Origin: Neodontobutis hainanensis
Lineage: Eukaryota > Chordata > Actinopteri > Gobiiformes > Odontobutidae
Assembly (NCBI GenBank): GCA_024349245.1
Contig: JALDNG010000006.1
Coordinates: 4,951,001 to 5,015,000, forward strand
Direction: 5' to 3'
Length of the DNA: 64,000 nt
Shown here: piece after piece, positions 1 through 12,302 of the stretch
Numbering within the stretch: position 1 is the stretch's first letter
How the letters are laid out: every line of letters begins with the position of its first letter
Program-made: the position numbers and the translations under genes
Notes under the pieces: model-generated
Told to the model about the DNA's origin: nothing
The model's database searches: none
Seen by the model: only the letters and a program-made list of their open reading frames with translations

Positions 1-563
1 TCACTCTGGCACATGACACATCTTTCACTGAAGTTTGGATTTCTGCCTCCCCTGTGTTCAAAGACAAAGAAAAAACACATTCAAACATCCTTTTTCAATG
101 TTACGTCCCCTCTGCCCGATTACAGTGCTACGTGCACACAAACAGAGGTTACGTGGGGTACTCTCGCATTGCAGCCACTTTCCACTTTGCAATTGTGTTC
201 CTCATTATTCCCATGGCAGGCAGTGTGTGACAGTATATCTGCACAGTGACGGTTTGACAGCGTCTCTCTATTTTCTGCCTTTAAGTCCTCCTCCTCAAGT
301 GTTTAAAATTAATGGACTGACTGGCTGGGAGATGAGGTAGCATTTATACAAGACATGGTTAACGCCTCATATTAAGACTTTTGGCAGGCTTTTGTATCCA
401 TATAGTGTTAATAAAGACTGAGATGCTCCACTTTATTTGCCGTTTGTTGTAAGAATGTATGTATGTATTAATTTTGTAGCTTGTGTTGTGAGATGTATTT
501 AAAGATGTGCAAAAAAAAAAGGCTATTTTCTTCCACTGGGTCATTCTTTGTCTTCTTATCTAG

Positions 564-634
564 TGCAAAGGACAGTACACAACAGCTGCTGCTGGACCCA
601 AATACCCCAGCGTGCCATACATCATATTCACTCA
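564..634 (+). other. Exon-like segment, possible PRY-domain remnant
   Basis: A 71-base segment bounded by a strong acceptor (TTCTTATCTAG after a pyrimidine tract) and a strong donor (CTCA|GTGAGTAA). All three frames are open. One frame reads QLLLDPNTPACHTSYSL, resembling the LDPNTAH...LSLSE start of PRY-SPRY domains, but the similarity is short. It could be a real exon of an unseen gene, a dead fragment or chance. Confidence 0.22.
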
Positions 635-1386
635 GTGAGTAATCGCTGTTCTGTAGTTTGGAGGTGATGCTAAAGTTGGAATTGCACTGACTTCCTTTTT
701 TTCATGCTGTTACATGTACAATACCTTTAGTTTAAAAAATGTTTCACAATAGTTAGGAACATATATCAATCTTTGTTTATATTACATTTTTATGCATAGC
801 CAGCTTGTAAGATTTTGATGTTAAAGAGCCTCTTACTAGCTGAGCATACCCGTGACATCTGAGACATAAGTTAAACAAACAGACTGTAGTCGTTTAAAGG
901 TTTAAACAGAGCTCGTCTATTTATTCAACCATTAACACAGGCAGGACATGGACAACATGGCCACCCTGACCCATACAAGAAAAAAATATTTTTAATATTC
1001 CGGTCTAAACCATTAAGACACTGAAAAAGGTGAATTTATATAACTTTACTTGCACCTAAGTTAAAACACCTCTACAAAAATATATCTATAGGTATCAAAA
1101 ACAAGTCATGTATTTCATTCTTCCACAATGTACATAGGTCTAACTCTACACATAAATGGAAACCCTGCCTCCCTCGCTGCTACATGGACTGGTCCAATCA
1201 GGCCGATTGTGAGCTCCTGGTCTCTATCATGGGCACTTCTACGACCTCAAAGAAAAGAGAAAGGAATGAGAAACAAGGAAATAAACAACCCAATGGCCTT
1301 TGTGATAACTAACTAAATAGGATCCAAGCTTAGTAGCCAACACAAAGAGTAACTGACATCTAAATGTAATCTATTAATTTATATTA

Positions 1387-1406
1387 TGAATGAATGAATG
1401 AATGAA
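1387..1406. repeat. (GAAT)n microsatellite
   Basis: Five tandem tetranucleotide copies. Confidence 0.8.
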
Positions 1407-1449
1407 TATCCATATATATGCTATGCATGTGTGAATGAATGAGTGGCAT

Positions 1450-1618
1450 ACACCTGATCAGTGAGGGAGGGGTGACTACAGCTCCCTCACTCTTCCTCAC
1501 AGCTGCCACGTCTCCGTCAATCCGCCCCTGGGCACTACAGAGGTAGTTCACCACCACCACTGTGTGACTGTGGAGTGAATGGATAATGGCCTTGAAAAGC
1601 ACCATATAAAATCTAATC
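1450..1618 (+). repeat. Probable SINE tail fragment
   Basis: The run around TGTGACTGTGGAGTGAATGG followed by CTTGAAAAGCACCATATAAA has the form of the 3' part of fish tRNA-derived SINEs (ending in 'gcgctatataaa' and a simple repeat). The tRNA-like head is missing or too decayed to see. Confidence 0.35.
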
Positions 1619-2849
1619 TATTATAAATATGCAACATTACAAAGCACAGAATATTCTTGATGAATATATGTTTGTGTGCACACCTAGCATCAGTTTTTCC
1701 AAGCTGCTCTAATGTTCAGAGTTATGTGATTATATGAGGGTCCATACGCAGCACTGGTTTCTTTGAATGAGAATGAGCCTGTTGTTCTATGGCTCTTTTC
1801 AACAGCATTTTTGAAACTGAATAAAAATGCAGCCTTGAGAAGACAGAGCTGCTGTTGGCAAATGCTCACTGCTGTACATCTGACATTGTAAATGCATGCT
1901 CCTTGAAGCTCATTGCTTTCCTTTTTCTCCCATTTGTCTGTGTAAATCAAGCCAGCTTTTCAAATTCTTTTAAGCTTCTTTAAACAGTTTGGATTTAATG
2001 ATTCATAAGTGCATGCATCAAAAGCTGTTCAGTGGCCTTGAAATTCCTCATTTTAGACTTTTTTATTCTTTATTCTCTTCCAACCAAGTAGGACCTCCCT
2101 CTTGTAACATTTTTTTTGTCTCATTTCTTTTTCATCTCATTTTCTAAAGTAACCCAGAAACAGAACTCATCATCAATTTATGGCTATAGCAATCGTTGTG
2201 CTAATTTCAATCAAGGAGACAAAAACTATGACAGGAATTGTAAGATTTTGCTCCACTTAATAAATCCTGGCAATTCTTCAAAAGCAGAAACCCAACAAAA
2301 GCATCCAAACAAATGGCATGTCCCTTTCACATGGACAAGCCAGTAAACATTGTTGTTCACTTTCATTGACCCCTGCGCACAGGTTAAGCTTTTACACCTC
2401 TCCATTTCCATCCAATTTGTTCTTCTCTGGTTCTATGGCCAACATCATCAATACACATCACCTAAGCAGCAATTCTCATCCTCTCATTTTTCAGTGTCGC
2501 CCACCGTTCGCGTGCATCCATCACTGTCTGCTGCTCCCTTGTCTGTCTGCAAATACACTCTCTGTTGAATCAAAATGCAAGGTTGCTCCATTCAAACCAA
2601 TGTAACTCTGTTCATAGAAAACCATTCACATGTCATTTTTTTTTTGGACACACACACACACCTCATTTCCCCAAATATAAATTTATATTGTGTGTGCTTG
2701 TCGTCACATAGAGAGGCTCTGAGGCTATATCAGCGTGTAGCAGGCAGACCTGTGTCAGACCCACACTAATGAATGTCTAATAGGAGTAACCTGAGACACC
2801 ATGGGACAATAGAAAAGAAAGGCATACAGACGTGACTGAAAGGAGAACG

Positions 2850-2940
2850 AGTGGTGCGTCTGGCTGGCTCACCTGGTGGAGCACGTGCCACATGGTGCAG
2901 AGAGTCCCACATCCTGGTGTTTGAAGGTAAAACTTGTGAG
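2850..2940 (+). repeat. tRNA-like repeat head, degenerate
   Basis: GGCTCACCTGGTGGAGCACG resembles the A-box segment of a common fish tRNA-derived repeat. The B box is not preserved, so this is not a tRNA gene. Confidence 0.3.
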
Positions 2941-2959
2941 TGTGAATGGATTTCTCTTA

Positions 2960-3085
2960 GGCTGTGTCCGAATCAACACGCTAATCACTTTGTATAGTGT
3001 CTAGTGACTGAAATATAGTGCACTCAAAGATTCCCACAATGCATTAGTAAAAGAAACGACGCTCACTGGACAGTCAAAATAGACC
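2960..3085 (+). mobile_element. Fragment of a palindromic fish MITE
   Basis: GGCTGTGTCCGAATCAACAC followed by TATAGTG and TAGTGCACT steps and CCCACAATGCATTAG matches the recalled pattern of short DNA elements whose ends read GGCTGTGTCCGAAA. The opposite end is not found. Confidence 0.35.
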
Positions 3086-3717
3086 ATAATGCTTTGCATA
3101 TTTTCAAAGAGCTTATTATATACAATTAATGGAGGAGAGCAGATTTATTTTGGTTACTATAAGGCTGCATTTGGAAAATACTTTCAGCTTAGCAGTTCAT
3201 TACAAAAAAGAACATGTTTCAGGAGAATTACAGCAGAAATAAAATGTAGTTTAACAAACCATTCAATTATTGTCTCAAAAACACAAGCTTCTAGTTTCAA
3301 GAGGGTAAACCAAGGGCAACTTCAAGGGAAGTAAGAAGAAAAAAGTACACTGTATAGTCTTAAACCCAGTCAATTTACATAGTTTTCTACATATTGGCCT
3401 CATTGCATTAACTAATCTAACCTAAGCCTTGACATTAACTGTTTTACACAAGTATACAGTAAATAAGATGTTATTATTAGCATGCTCTTTTACAACTGTA
3501 ACCTACTAAGTGTTTGGTAGTATTTTAATACCAATGTACTGTGTGGTTCAGGTTAAAGCTGGGCCACAGGGGGCTAAAGAGTGTGTGTGTGTGAAAGTGA
3601 CCGGTTACATCAGAAACTGGACTGCTGGCGAGTTCAGCTTTTATCTCCAAGTCTAAATGTCAGTCTGTTCCAGTCAGAATTAGATCCTTTCAGTTGTGTT
3701 TGTTCTGTTTCTGTTTT

Positions 3718-3768
3718 ACAGTCATCCAGGTCATCTTGAAGAAAAGGTTGAAGCAAAGGCATCTGGAC
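3718..3768 (+). repeat. Short copy of the Penelope-element leader
   Basis: About 50 bases around GTCATCCAGGTCATCTTGAA are nearly identical to 30,250-30,299. No reverse transcriptase blocks follow here, so this looks like a truncated, dead copy. Confidence 0.5.
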
Positions 3769-6700
3769 TAAATGTAAAATCTGCAATCTAGTTTGACTAA
3801 GAAATGAACAATGAACAATCAAGACATGCCGATAAAAGAATATTGGACATCCAAACTTAAAAAAAAAGAGAGGAACTAAACTGGATTTAGCACTAGGGTC
3901 TGTTGGACCAACTAGAAGGTGATGGGGACGAAGCTGGAAAACGAGAAAAGTGAAATGGTGAAACCTGTTAATGCAACAGAACAAGCTCTGACTCTGTAGC
4001 ATCATGTTCAGAACATCTTTACACAGCAACTGAGCAGAGAGACACACTTTCACCAGAACACAGTGCAGCGCTGTGGGATTTGTGGGTCAACTCAGCGAGT
4101 GTGAATTTAAGAGAGAGAACACAGCCGCGGTTGTATTGTTGGAAGTAAATTAGTGATGTTATGCTCAAGCCATTAAATCCAACCCCACACACACACACTG
4201 GTGTTTAAAGCTTCTGGGAGTTTGGTTGCACTGGGAGACGCTTTGTTAAGGTTTGCAGTTGTTATTTAGAAATATAGAAATGGTGGTTCAAGGTGAAGTC
4301 ATAAGTTTTGTAGGATTTTTTTTCCCACTTGTTCAATCCACATATTTAGCCTCAAGATACATTCTGAGCTAATAACTTGTGCCTCTGTGTGTGTTACACC
4401 TGTCGACTTTGTGCATTTTCTGGCCACGCCCCCTAATATTTACACTGACCACTTCCATCTGCTGCACTCCCTTGTCCTTTATCATCATCATCAAACCCAA
4501 CCAACTGCTAGGTCAGGGCGTGTTTTAGTTTTGAAGCTGGAGCGACTGTTTTATTGTTACAAACGTAAACAACATGACTGCTCTGATTGGATGAAACTGA
4601 TAAATCCAATCACGGATCAGGTATTCATTGAAAGTATCGCTTTCAATGGGAACCCTCCCAGTTCTATCTGGCAGAGGCAGATTAACTACTGCCCTGAATG
4701 GACACACTCATAATATCAACATCTGTAAATGCCTGAAATAAATTGATATTGGTTTCATTGTTTAAAGCAGCACTGCATAACATTTAGCCACAAGATGGTG
4801 CAGATCCCTCTGTTTTCAAGAGGAAACTATCCAAAGTTTGTAAGAAAAAAACATGTCTTCTGCAACGGTAGGGTGATTTTAGTGCATTTTGTACAAATAT
4901 AACTCTGCTAGGGTCTGGTGTATCGGCCTGTTTCTGCTCCCTGTGCTTGCTTGCTGCTAAGTGTGTCACTCAGGTAAAGTCTGCTCATCCTGGTTGCATG
5001 GAATTATATTAGTGTTTTCTGTCCTGTTGATGATACTGTGTCATTGAAATCAATCTCATGTCTCAAAACCATTAAATCAATACGAGAATATACATTTTTT
5101 TATTTTAAAGTTATGTAAAGCTACTTTTACAGCTCTGAAGTACAGGAAAGTAAAGTGTGGGATTTTGCCACCAGATCCCACAAAAAAAAGACTCACTGCA
5201 CCTTTATAATGTTACTCCATGCACAACTTGTGATAGCTTTATGCATTTTTCACTTTGCTGGTTGTGAGCAGCAGTTAATGTTAAGTTTCCCGTTCTCAAA
5301 ACTATTTTTTTAATCCCAAAATTAATAAAGGTCAAACAAATAAAATTGCCTTCATATTTTTCACACTTGGCTTTTAGTAGTTGTGAATATATATTTATTA
5401 AAAGGTGTATCAAGCATGTCAATATGTGACGTCAGTGACTGTGGCAGTCCTGATAAAAGGATACAATGACCTCGACAATATCATGAGTGAAAACACATCC
5501 CTGTTTTTATGTTCCCCTTTTTGCATTAAAAGACTGCCTTGTCCAACCTGATTCCCGTCCACAGCAGTCCTTTCATCTAGTGCTTTATGAATATTCATCT
5601 CACCAGTGGATGGTGATGTCAGCCTTTTTAGCAGCTGTGCTAGTTTGCCTGAGTGCTTTCTTGGAGCGCTGCAACTTTGGTGCCATTGTAGATCAAGGGA
5701 GAAGAGTGGCAGATCCAAAAGAACAGCTTAAAGGGGATTTCTCTCAATCAATCCATTTCATCTTTTATTTGAACAATCAATACTGAAGCTGTGCTTTTTA
5801 ATGCAACTTTAATGAACACTTTGAAAGAATAATTTGTAAATGTCAGGTTTGGTGTGAATGAAAGCTCAGCCCATCAGCACAGAGTATGAAATATGTCCAG
5901 TTTGGGGACTTGTGTTTGTAATTGCATGGGAAATGCAAATTTGGGGGGAAAAAAGGTGCTTGTTAAAGTTATTTCAACAATATGGCAGTTCCCTATTAAT
6001 TTTTATATTAGAAAAACACATGTCATTTCTTTGTATTAAAAATGGCAGTAATATACTGCACATTAGCTGTACTGATTAATAAAAATCAGTCATCATTTAT
6101 AGTGGTGCATTGTTGGTAAATGCATAGTTTATTTAAAAAAGTGCACAGATGTATGTGTTCTGAGACAAGGATGCAGTGGTTTCAACTTTTCCTTTTTTTT
6201 TTTTTTTTTACTGAACAATGATTTAAGGCATGAGAGAAACTCAGAAAATAAAGTGTGGATAAAACCATTATTCTGCAGTACTTTGCCTCTTGGGGTCGAG
6301 CAGTTAAAAATCAATGCACACTTTACGCTACATAAAAGAGGAATGATTTCATATATTTTCTGTTTAATGCACAACAAGCAGGCCATTGACTTCACTTCTC
6401 AACGTAAACATCAGCCTTCACTCATTAAAGTAAAGATTACATTGGTGATTAATAGATAGAACACTTTACTTCAATCAGGCCAGCAGCATCTCATAAAAAA
6501 TAAAATAAAAAAAAGACTCAACCGTGCACTGCAATTCAAAACACAGCCAATTAAATTGATTTCTCCACTGAGGAGTGAATCACACCCTCCACTGTAACTA
6601 TTCCACCAAATCAAATCAAGCTGTTCACACGGGCCTAGTCATTTTTACACAAACAGCTTCCACTAGAGTTTTTATGGTGGTCGTAGACTTAGTGCTCACA

Positions 6701-8283
6701 ATGCTAGGGTTAGTTAAAAGCAGAAGTGCTGACTGCGACACTCGATCCGACGGTTGTCTCATTCATGGCTTGATTCATGACAGTCATTATTTAGGCAGAC
6801 AGCCTGATTGTCCGCATAAACATCCCTGACCCACAGAGTAAATGTTAAAAGACAGATGTTAAAAAGCTATTCAAAAAAGCTCTGGGAGTACAGTGCTAAA
6901 AACTGGAGATAATGAATACAAAAAGGAAGATGGTACTCGGCGCTAAAAGCAGATAGATGTTGTGGTCAAAGGGAGAGTAGCTACATCTCATTAATGGCTG
7001 GGCAATTCCTCAGACTCAAACACAAAACATAGAGGCTAGAGATAGAAATGGACAGTAGCACACAGGAAATAGGGAGGATGCAGATGGGTTTAATTCTCTC
7101 CCTTTATTTGTCCCAGAGAGAGTAGGACTTGCTCTGTGGCCTTAGAGTCTCCACTGATGAGCTGAAGGTCAGGCTGAGGTGTTAAAAATGATAATGGAGC
7201 ATAATAAACTGAAAAATATTCTTAATACACAATAAAAATACACTTTTTTTCTATTGTTCTTACTACTTTTTTACCACACAAAAAGCCCATGACAGATTTT
7301 TGGGAAATACAATGACAATAAGCAAAAGCAAAGATGATATCCCATTTAATTTAATTATATTACATTAAAAGGATCTGCATTTAATTATCTAGGAGGATTG
7401 CTTACACTTAAGGCATTGATTATTAATTTTTTGTATATTTTTATATAGGACAGAACTGTGAAAGGAGAGTAGGGGTCTTATACTGATCAGTATTAATACT
7501 TGGGGTTTTGCTGATTAGAAACCATGCACAATAAAGCTAAATGACTAAGAGGAGAGTATAATTTAAAGGTACAGGTAAGGTACAGTGTGCTCGGACCACA
7601 TTAAAGAGGAAGTGCATTACTTGGAGTGGCTTGAGTTTGTGGAACGGACAGGACTTAAAAAACTATATCAAATTAATATATTTAACAAATATACACAAAC
7701 GTAATAACAAATCCTAAATATAACAAATAATATTAATTTAAATAATTTAAATTACTCATCAAATAATTGACTTAAAAATAACTTAAATAATGAAAATGAA
7801 TTAATGATAATTAAAATGGTAAGAATGACATCTGTTTTTCTAATATTTATAAATATGTGGTTGTCTTGTGTTTGTTCTGTTTGATTTGTTTGTTGTATAT
7901 TTGTTTTTTTTTTTGTTTTTGTTTTTTTCCAAAGGTTAAAGAGGTAGACGTAACAAGTCTTGACTTCAGCCTACACCCTTTCAGCCAACATAAGTTTTAA
8001 CTTAACTGCAACTGGACCAATCAAAGAACAGGGTCGGTACCAACATACACAGAACGAACTGCCTTTGGACTGAGACAATGGTTTCAATGATCCAACAGTT
8101 TTTCTACCAATGATAATTATTGTCCCTTTAATGGATAACAGAGCCATACTGTGATGTAAATTAGTCTGGCTGGCCAGGCTAGCTGGACATGGGACCAATG
8201 AACAATTTGTCAGGTGTCATCATCAACAAGACCTAATGAAATAATATACTATATTATTTATATAATATGTTGCATGCCATTGT

Positions 8284-8400
8284 AGGGGGTGCAGTGGCTC
8301 TAATGTGGTCGAGCAGTTCTATAACTGGAAGGTTGGCGGTTCGATTCCCACTCTCCCCAGATCATACAGTTGTTGTGTCCTTGGGCAAGACACTTAATGT
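8284..8400 (+). repeat. tRNA-derived SINE, 3' truncated
   Basis: GGGGTGCAGTGGCTCTAATG followed by a B-box-like GGCGGTTCGATTCC and TGTGTCCTTGGGCAAGACAC. It shares this block with copies at about 22,510, 25,855 and 49,201. It stops at CACTTAATGT. Confidence 0.7.
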
Positions 8401-11400
8401 AAACATTTCATCAAACCTCTTATTATACAATACCAATGATCAAAATAATGTTATAAGCCAGACTGGACTGCCATCATGTAACAGTCTGTAAACAGCTGTG
8501 AGCTCTAGCATCTAAACAAAGCAACGATGACAGCTAAAAGGACTCCTCATAAAATAGACTAAAGTACTAAACCACACGACTAGTGTAATTTGCCACAGGG
8601 GACAGCATGCTGACAGAAAAAGAGGTGACAGCTCACACCGCCTGTAGGCTTTTAAATTCACTTTGGTCAGTTGAAAGCTTTGTCTTCTTTGAGTCCGATT
8701 TTCCCTTTATTTTTAGGAGCATGTCTGTGCAAAGCCACAAAAGAACTCAGAAGCTGTAAAGGGATTACAAGCAGGAACTCAGTCATCCAGGAACTGCAGA
8801 TGCCTGTTGTGTGTGAGCAAAACTGGAGTATTATCTTCTTCTACAATACCAAAGGTGTGAGCCAATCAAAATATTCTATAGGGAGAACGTTTCTGACTTG
8901 ATTTCCGTTCTGCTGTATCTTCTCTGCTAGGGCCACATTCCCAATCCTGTTGAGCCAAAACCATCATTTCTATCTTTTTTTCCAGCTTCATCCCACACAA
9001 ATCCCTTCTTGGCCCTTGCTCTCACCTCTATAGGACCTGCTACACTGCTCATATTCTAAATTCATTTTTGAAAGGCCCAGTAAAAGCTCCACTGTCTTGT
9101 CAGGAAATATCGGTATTCTCGCCAGAGAGCGCTAGTGGGTTTTAGTGGGTTTTGAAAACTGCAAAGTCATTTTCAGATTTTTTCACTTTGTCTCTTAAAA
9201 ATGCAGTGCCTGCCCTTACTTACTGTAATTAGAACTGATAACTGAATGCTTTGGGCTGCAATACCCATTTTATTGAAACTTAAAAATTCTAATCCAGCGC
9301 TTGGTTGTGGTGTCAGCAGATCTGTCATGATGCCTCCCAGTGTGTAAACAGTGATAGTAGTGAACCTGACAGGCAGTGTTGGCTGAAGAAGGGCCACTTT
9401 ACTGCGCTGGATAAACTGAGTGTAACCTCTATAACTTTAAACTAATGTTCCACTTCAGTGCCACTGCTCCCCCTTTTGAGAAATGATTACAGAGATAGTA
9501 CAAATCCTTTTCTGTCGCCAAAAACACTCCGAGAGATAAACAGTGTCTCCCTCCACTGGGCTGAATTCACAGGAACAGAGATGAAGCTAAATGTCTACAA
9601 AAACACCAGATTTATTACTGATTTTTGGCTTGATCTGTGGGTAATAGGAAACTGTAAGGTATCGGCGAGGCCAATTTTCCAGAGGCAAATTATTCGCTTG
9701 GGTTGAGTCCTTTATGTGTTTGCTGAGTGCTGAATTTAAAGTCCATTAACATTGTGTTGGCCGACCGTTCACTGTGCTATATTTGTGCTGCTAGGGCTAA
9801 AATGAATGTCGTAAATTTACAGTTCCCATTCATAAACGCAAACACATTATTGATAGGAGAAACTTTGGTAGGCTATATTATGGGTATATGGGTAACTGAC
9901 TAGAGAATATTCATCCTGCCGTACCCATGTAGCGATTACATGCTGGTGCTATGCTGCTGCACCAGTCACAAACAAACAAAACAAAGGAACGAATAACTAA
10001 AGGAAAAATCAAGACATATGCAGGATTTCACTAATCATGTCTGTGCTTACGGCCATTTGACAGTGTCTCTACCTGATTCTCTATCTCCTCCATTTATATT
10101 CTATTTAAGGTGCGTTTATTTTGTTCCTGTTCAGACATGACACACAGTCACTTGTGTAAAATAATGTATATTAATAACTATTGTAATTTCTCATCTTGTA
10201 AATACCTGCCACTTAAGTTCACAGGTGAAATATTAAAAGGGCTTTTACCTCTGGCAAAAGAGTAAAGGGTGGGTTTTATAAACAACTTTTGATCTTGATT
10301 ATTTTTGTTTGAAAGTCTTCAGTCTCTGATGTTGGGGCCACTCACAATGTCTAACTAAAATATTATCACATCATCTAAAATGCCCAGGAAATATGTTCAG
10401 TCCTGTATATTTGAGTCTCACACCAAAAACTGTTAGCATCCTTTAGCTCTTGGCTAATGAGCAACTCAGGCTCTAACATATCTGACCTAAATATTGTAGT
10501 GAGCTATTGTTTTGGGGTTTTTACATTATTTGTAAGATTATTTTGCTTTAATACATTTTTATATATTGTGCTTTATTCCGGTCTATACATCTAATGTAAA
10601 TGTAAATGATTGGAAATGATGTCACAGATGTATCTACAGCTACAAAACAAAATAGCTTGTACATTTTGTTATTTTATTCATGAATTTCAGTGTAAGATTC
10701 AATAAGCGTTGATCTAAGACGTAAAATTCCCGGATTGAAAATAAGCCCCAGCTGAGCTCTGATTCCACCTTGAGCACTTGGGCCCAAGTGGGGCCTGGTT
10801 AGTATTTAGGTTAACAAATGAATGTTAGGACTGCACCATATTTGAACATGGAAACATGTAGTCATTATTTTCTTACATATTGCATAAAAATAATTACACA
10901 AACATCCACAGTACTGAGATATACAAATAACCTGTATGCGCTGGCCCCCCAGTCTTCACAACTCCCTGACTAAACGTTTCTGTATGCATCACCTGTGCCA
11001 GCCGCCACAAATCATTTCGACTCCAGAGTCCACATTTCACTGACATAACAAATGTGCTTATGGTATTTATATGTTCCAGCTCCAGTTATTCCTCAGTGCA
11101 TCCACCTCACTTTTCATTGTGTCAAGTTTTAAATTACCATTTGATAGTCTATTTGTATTACGCTATCAAGAATTGGGGATTTCATCTGCTCTAACACTCT
11201 CCTCTACCCCCGGCACTGACCACAGGCTGCTTGTTTCACACAAACCACTGCCTGTAAAAGCTTCTGGAGTCTATTCCTTACAGTACAGTACAAACAGAAA
11301 GGAGGGGGGGCACGTCAGAGGCAGCATGCTATAGATCGAGGTGCACAGTGGGCTGATGACAACACTTCTTGGGGACACAGCTAGGGGACAGTACCACTCT

Positions 11401-11999
11401 CCGGACGCGGGACAAAGTCCTTTCTACGAATGAAGGCGCTGCTGGGAAACCACCATAAACTTACTGTAAGGTAACTGCGCCCTTGTTCACTTTTGTTGAA
11501 ACTGTCGAATTGTGTTGTTGGGTCAAACTGTGTTTCAAATCAAGAGCCACGTGTTTAGCTGAAGTGGAAAATACATGTCAAGAGTTACCCTTTATTGCTG
11601 CGGGTGGGCCACTGTGTGCATATTCAATAAGTGTGTGGGCAGCTATCATTCAGAGGACTGTTCTGGCTAAATAACACAACAGAACCATCTCTTTTTTACA
11701 TGTTTGAGATGTTTTTGATTGCTTCGACCCACATCTTTGAACGTTACATTATTTAAACGCAGCCTAAATGTGGCTTGAGTCGATTAGTTTCTCTGTTAAA
11801 CTTGACATTCAAGCCTTGAGTGAGATAGGAAAGAGTGTGACAGACCGGACTGCTCATGTGTAAAGAAAGCACATTCAAGAAGAGACCGTAGAAGAAGAAG
11901 CAGAAGAAGAAGAAGCAGTGGCGTTTGGGGGCAACTCGTCCAGCCCATAATGACAACAATGACGACTGAGACCGGCTGCTTTTGTTTGAATGAGTAAGC

Positions 12000-12244
12000 G
12001 CTGTTCGTGGTGCTGACAGAACCCCACCCCACCCCACCCCTAGACGCTTCCCCAGACGAGACCAGAGACCATAGACTGAGTCCAAAAAGCTGCACGGTCT
12101 ATGGTCGAGAGCAGACGACGCGGACGTGAACGCCGAGCGGCAGCCGCTAGCGCGTCAACACAGCGGCACCTGGACGACTGTTGGGCAGCGGCGAAGCACA
12201 CACAGCCCACGGACAGAGTAAATGGGACCGCACGTAGCAGCAAC
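12000..12244 (+). promoter_or_regulatory. fndc5: Probable fndc5 5' UTR / CpG-rich promoter end
   Basis: Base composition switches here from AT-rich flank to a CpG-rich stretch (many CGACG, GCGG and CGCG steps at about 12,040-12,350), as expected around a vertebrate transcription start. No clear TATA box is seen. A run of four CCCC blocks lies at 12,022-12,040. One ATG at 12,101 is in frame with the CDS and one at 12,222 is out of frame. The exact start site cannot be placed from sequence alone. Confidence 0.5.
12022..12040 (-). other. Four-run G-quadruplex motif upstream of fndc5
   Basis: The + strand reads four CCCC blocks separated by single A residues, so the - strand carries four GGGG runs with one-base T loops. 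This is the classic composition for a very stable parallel quadruplex. It lies about 205 bases before the fndc5 ATG. Confidence 0.75.
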
Positions 12245-12302
12245 ATGGACAGAATTTTCCTGCTCGTCCTCAGCTGTCTCGGCGCCTCTCCAGTCACAGC
12301 GG
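12245..12302 (+). CDS. fndc5: fndc5 coding exon 1 (signal peptide)
   Basis: Encodes MDRIFLLVLSCLGASPVTA plus the first base of D20, and ends at a GCGG|GTGAGT donor in phase 1. The hydrophobic core and small residues before D20 fit a cleavable signal peptide. Confidence 0.9.

Larger units (their letters stand above)
1..11999. other. fndc5 upstream flank, no recognised gene
   Basis: AT-rich sequence. No hippocalcin (HPCA) exon is seen, although HPCA is the human neighbour on this side. Only repeat fragments and one exon-like segment (564-634) stand out. Long stretches (3,800-8,260 and 8,500-11,990) show nothing I can assign. Confidence 0.6.

Noticed and set aside
2865..2935. Exon-like segment on the - strand (CAAACACCAG ... 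CACCAG|GTGAGC)
   Set aside because: It overlaps a tRNA-derived repeat head and encodes nothing recognisable.
4740..5215. Possible DNA element with ends GCAGCACTGCATAACATT and CTCACTGCACCTTTAT
   Set aside because: The ends do not form clear inverted repeats and no target duplication is seen; a weak partial resemblance at 40,705 is not enough.
8284..8360. tRNA-like segment (also 15449-15520, 25855-25930, 49201-49260)
   Set aside because: A and B boxes are present, but cloverleaf stems are not maintained and each continues into a shared SINE body, so these are SINE heads, not tRNA genes.
1..11999. Expected HPCA gene beside fndc5
   Set aside because: No EF-hand or other hippocalcin exon is found on either strand; it may lie outside the window or on the other paralogous locus.
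11753..12095. Two - strand frames upstream of fndc5
   Set aside because: Low-complexity residues derived from GAAGAA repeats and the CCCCA run; no recognisable protein.
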